The notes below the pieces were generated by a model, which worked only from the letters and a program-made list of their open reading frames with translations, was not told the DNA's origin and searched no databases. The position numbers and the translations under genes are program-made. From the NCBI RefSeq assembly GCF_018320785.1, contig NC_054879.1, positions 44,630,698-44,694,697 of the forward strand: DNA of 64,000 nucleotides. The letters are read 5' to 3'. Positions 63,616 to 64,000 of the stretch are shown piece by piece (the first letter of the stretch is position 1; every line of letters starts with the position of its first letter). The stretch comes from Cheilinus undulatus. Its lineage: Eukaryota > Chordata > Actinopteri > Labriformes > Labridae.

Positions 63616-64000
63616 TTAAAGGTCAGATATTTTACACTTTTAAGACAAGTTTATATTGGTCTCAGAGGTCCCCAAAAAAGGCCTGTGAAGTTTGTTTCTG
63701 AAAAAAACAACAACACACCAGTACATGATTTTTGCATGTCTAAGAAATCCCTCTGTTTCAGCCCTGCTCAGAACGTGCTGTGTCTGTGGCTTTAAATATT
63801 ACTGAGCTATCTGACTCCGCCCCTCTCAGGAAATGGATGTGGCTCCTCTGATCAGAAGAGGAGGGCGGAACTTTCTACCAAGTGGGGAGGGCTAATCAAA
63901 CCTGGGGGCTGGGCTAACTCCCCACATGACATCATGAGGGGAAAATCTGAGAACGGCTTGTTTCAGCACACATTTTCTGAAAGGTGGAGAAAGAGAGTAG
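63616..64000. repeat. TTAAAGG-type dispersed repeat, copy 2, cut by window edge
   Basis: Begins TTAAAGGTCAGATATTTTAC. From about 63785 it matches the copy at 42020-42270. The TTAA start suggests a TTAA-targeted non-autonomous DNA element. Confidence 0.6.

Overview
The window is vertebrate genomic DNA, almost certainly from a ray-finned (teleost) fish. The genes are split by GT-AG introns, the encoded proteins are vertebrate orthologues, and the introns are packed with DNA transposons (hAT, Tc1/mariner), LINE reverse-transcriptase fragments and a tRNA-derived SINE, as is typical of teleosts. No prokaryotic or viral gene and no CRISPR array was seen.

Three genes lie head to tail on the + strand. 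(1) 447-22230: the 3' nine coding exons of an ERG-type voltage-gated K+ channel, best matching KCNH7 (ERG3), from segment S4 to the stop codon; the upstream exons lie outside the window. (2) 29268-49997: a complete 16-exon ifih1 (MDA5) gene encoding 986 residues, with two CARDs, a DECH-box helicase and a C-terminal zinc-binding RNA-recognition domain. An ISRE-like block and a TATA box precede its start. (3) 52239-62973: the first 18 coding exons of a dipeptidyl peptidase 4 / fibroblast activation protein (S9B) gene, covering the membrane anchor and most of the beta-propeller; the catalytic alpha/beta-hydrolase exons lie beyond the right edge. The order KCNH7 - IFIH1 - FAP/DPP4, all co-oriented, matches human 2q24 as recalled, except that no GCA-like gene is seen between kcnh7 and ifih1.

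The three genes are not an operon or one pathway; they form a conserved synteny block. kcnh7 sets K+ currents in excitable cells, ifih1 senses long cytosolic dsRNA and triggers interferon, and DPP4/FAP trims proline-containing peptides at the cell surface.

Most of the rest is mobile DNA. At least ten insertions have recognisable hAT-type ends (CAGTG/CAGGG...CACTG/CCCTG) and exact or near-exact 8-bp target duplications, nearly all with TA at the centre, as described for the Buster group of hAT elements. Several are nested: SINE in hAT in LINE, Tc1 in hAT, and hAT in hAT. Many of these non-autonomous hATs have interiors made of degenerate short-period arrays (TTTTTGCCACTTTT-like or TCATATTTTGACC-like), so they produce long but meaningless open frames. 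All coordinates and motifs were read by eye; family names come from recalled similarity and no search was run.
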